Source of the DNA: Clostridia bacterium UC5.1-1D10
Lineage (GTDB): Bacteria > Bacillota > Clostridia > Lachnospirales > Anaerotignaceae
Length of the DNA stretch: 64,000 nucleotides
Assembly (NCBI GenBank): GCA_001304995.1
Contig: BBZU01000013.1
Span: 1-64,000, forward strand
Direction of reading: 5' to 3'
Both the position numbers and the translations under genes were made by a program. The stretch's first letter is position 1, and each line of letters begins with the position of its first letter. Shown here in pieces: positions 63,558-64,000 of the stretch. The notes under the pieces were generated by a model. It did not search any database, had not been told where the DNA came from, and saw nothing but the letters and a program-made list of their open reading frames with translations.

Positions 63558-64000
63558 ATGAAGAGATTTATCTCATTAGCCATGGCGTCTGTAATGGCAG
63601 CTTCTCTGCTGCCGGCAACAGCATTTGCAGCCACTGGCGACGTGAAAGCCACTGCCAAAGTGATAGGGGCTGAAAACTACACAGAAGGTGAAATGAACCA
63701 AAAAGGTTTTGAAGGCATTATTGCTCAGAAAGACGCACCTGAATTACAGCTGACATTTACCACAGCAGACTATGCAAGCAGCAGCGTACCTGAAGCGGAA
63801 ATCGAACTGACATTGGATAAAGCAGATTTCCTGCAAAACGACAGTGAAACTGTTGTCAGCAGCAAAACAACAGAAGATGACCTGACAGGTCTGATCTATC
63901 TGAAAGACGACGACGGCACATACGCGCTGACAAAAGACACAGACAATGATAATTATGTCTTTGATACAGACAGCAGCGATGAAACCGTAACACCTTTGAA
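63558..64000 (+). CDS. S-layer-like surface protein 3 (N-terminal part; cut by window end)
   Basis: At least 147 residues. Signal peptide MKRFISLAMASVMAASLLPA, then ATGDVKATAKVIGAENYTEG and ELQLTFTTADYASSSV, matching the opening of protein 2. It then carries an Asp/Thr-rich segment (LKDDDGTYALTKDTDNDNYV) not obvious in the others. AAAGGAGG precedes the ATG. The stalk domain, if present, lies beyond the window. Confidence 0.82.
   Translation, partial: MKRFISLAMASVMAASLLPATAFAATGDVKATAKVIGAENYTEGEMNQKGFEGIIAQKDAPELQLTFTTADYASSSVPEAEIELTLDKADFLQNDSETVVSSKTTEDDLTGLIYLKDDDGTYALTKDTDNDNYVFDTDSSDETVTPL

Overview
The window looks like a chromosomal segment of a spore-forming, Gram-positive anaerobe of the class Clostridia. 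The evidence is the rpsF-ssb-rpsR cluster, spmA/spmB and gerW sporulation genes, large-type SRP RNA between tadA and dnaX, FMN and TPP riboswitches, consensus sigma-A promoters and AGGAGG ribosome sites. Repeated secreted proteins with copper-amine-oxidase-like stalk domains suggest a Lachnospirales relative such as Anaerotignum, but that placement is a guess.

Layout. 0-4 kb: ribosomal/SSB operon, small HTH regulators with small partner genes, and a secreted YHYH protein. 4-9.5 kb: metallo-beta-lactamase-fold protein, tex, a secreted stalk-domain protein and FMN-riboswitch-controlled ribU. 9.7-18 kb: two-component system, ddl, murI, and a YtrA-like GntR/ABC-transporter operon with a visible operator. 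18-23 kb: trxA, an L-2-hydroxyacid dehydrogenase, and TPP-riboswitch-controlled thiW-thiM-thiE. 23-29 kb: CatB/Vat-type acetyltransferase, MoxR-VWA pair, AbrB regulator, spmAB, lipoprotein. 29-34 kb: tadA, SRP RNA, an inserted AT-rich HTH/SLOG-like pair, then dnaX-ybaB-recR. 34-40 kb: HxlR/flavin protein pair, split threonine/serine exporter, and a second TPP riboswitch with tenA-thiZXY. 40-47 kb: SDR, YihY protein, a three-gene phage-tail remnant, asnB and malQ. 47-53 kb: small lipoprotein, TauE/SafE half-genes, a candidate structured RNA, a DUF1461-DUF2953-gerW block, and an orphan Card1-like (DUF1887) protein with a TetR regulator. 53-64 kb: putP, a DnaA-box cluster, and three S-layer-like paralogues (the third cut by the window end) with a TolC-like protein between the second and third.

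Genes that appear to work together: two separately riboswitched thiamine loci cover thiazole salvage and coupling (thiW-thiM-thiE) and pyrimidine salvage (tenA-thiZXY). The envelope genes at the right end share promoter type, about 215-225 nt leaders and a 24-nt dyad in front of each S-layer-like gene.

Two window-wide signals stand out. First, roughly 24 single-base frameshifts, nearly all in short homopolymers, interrupt otherwise intact genes including dnaX, tex and ddl. They are best explained as consensus errors, so genes below are given with their reconstructed extents. Second, an about 180-bp modular palindromic element occurs in at least four full and three partial intergenic copies; I do not recognise it as a described family.
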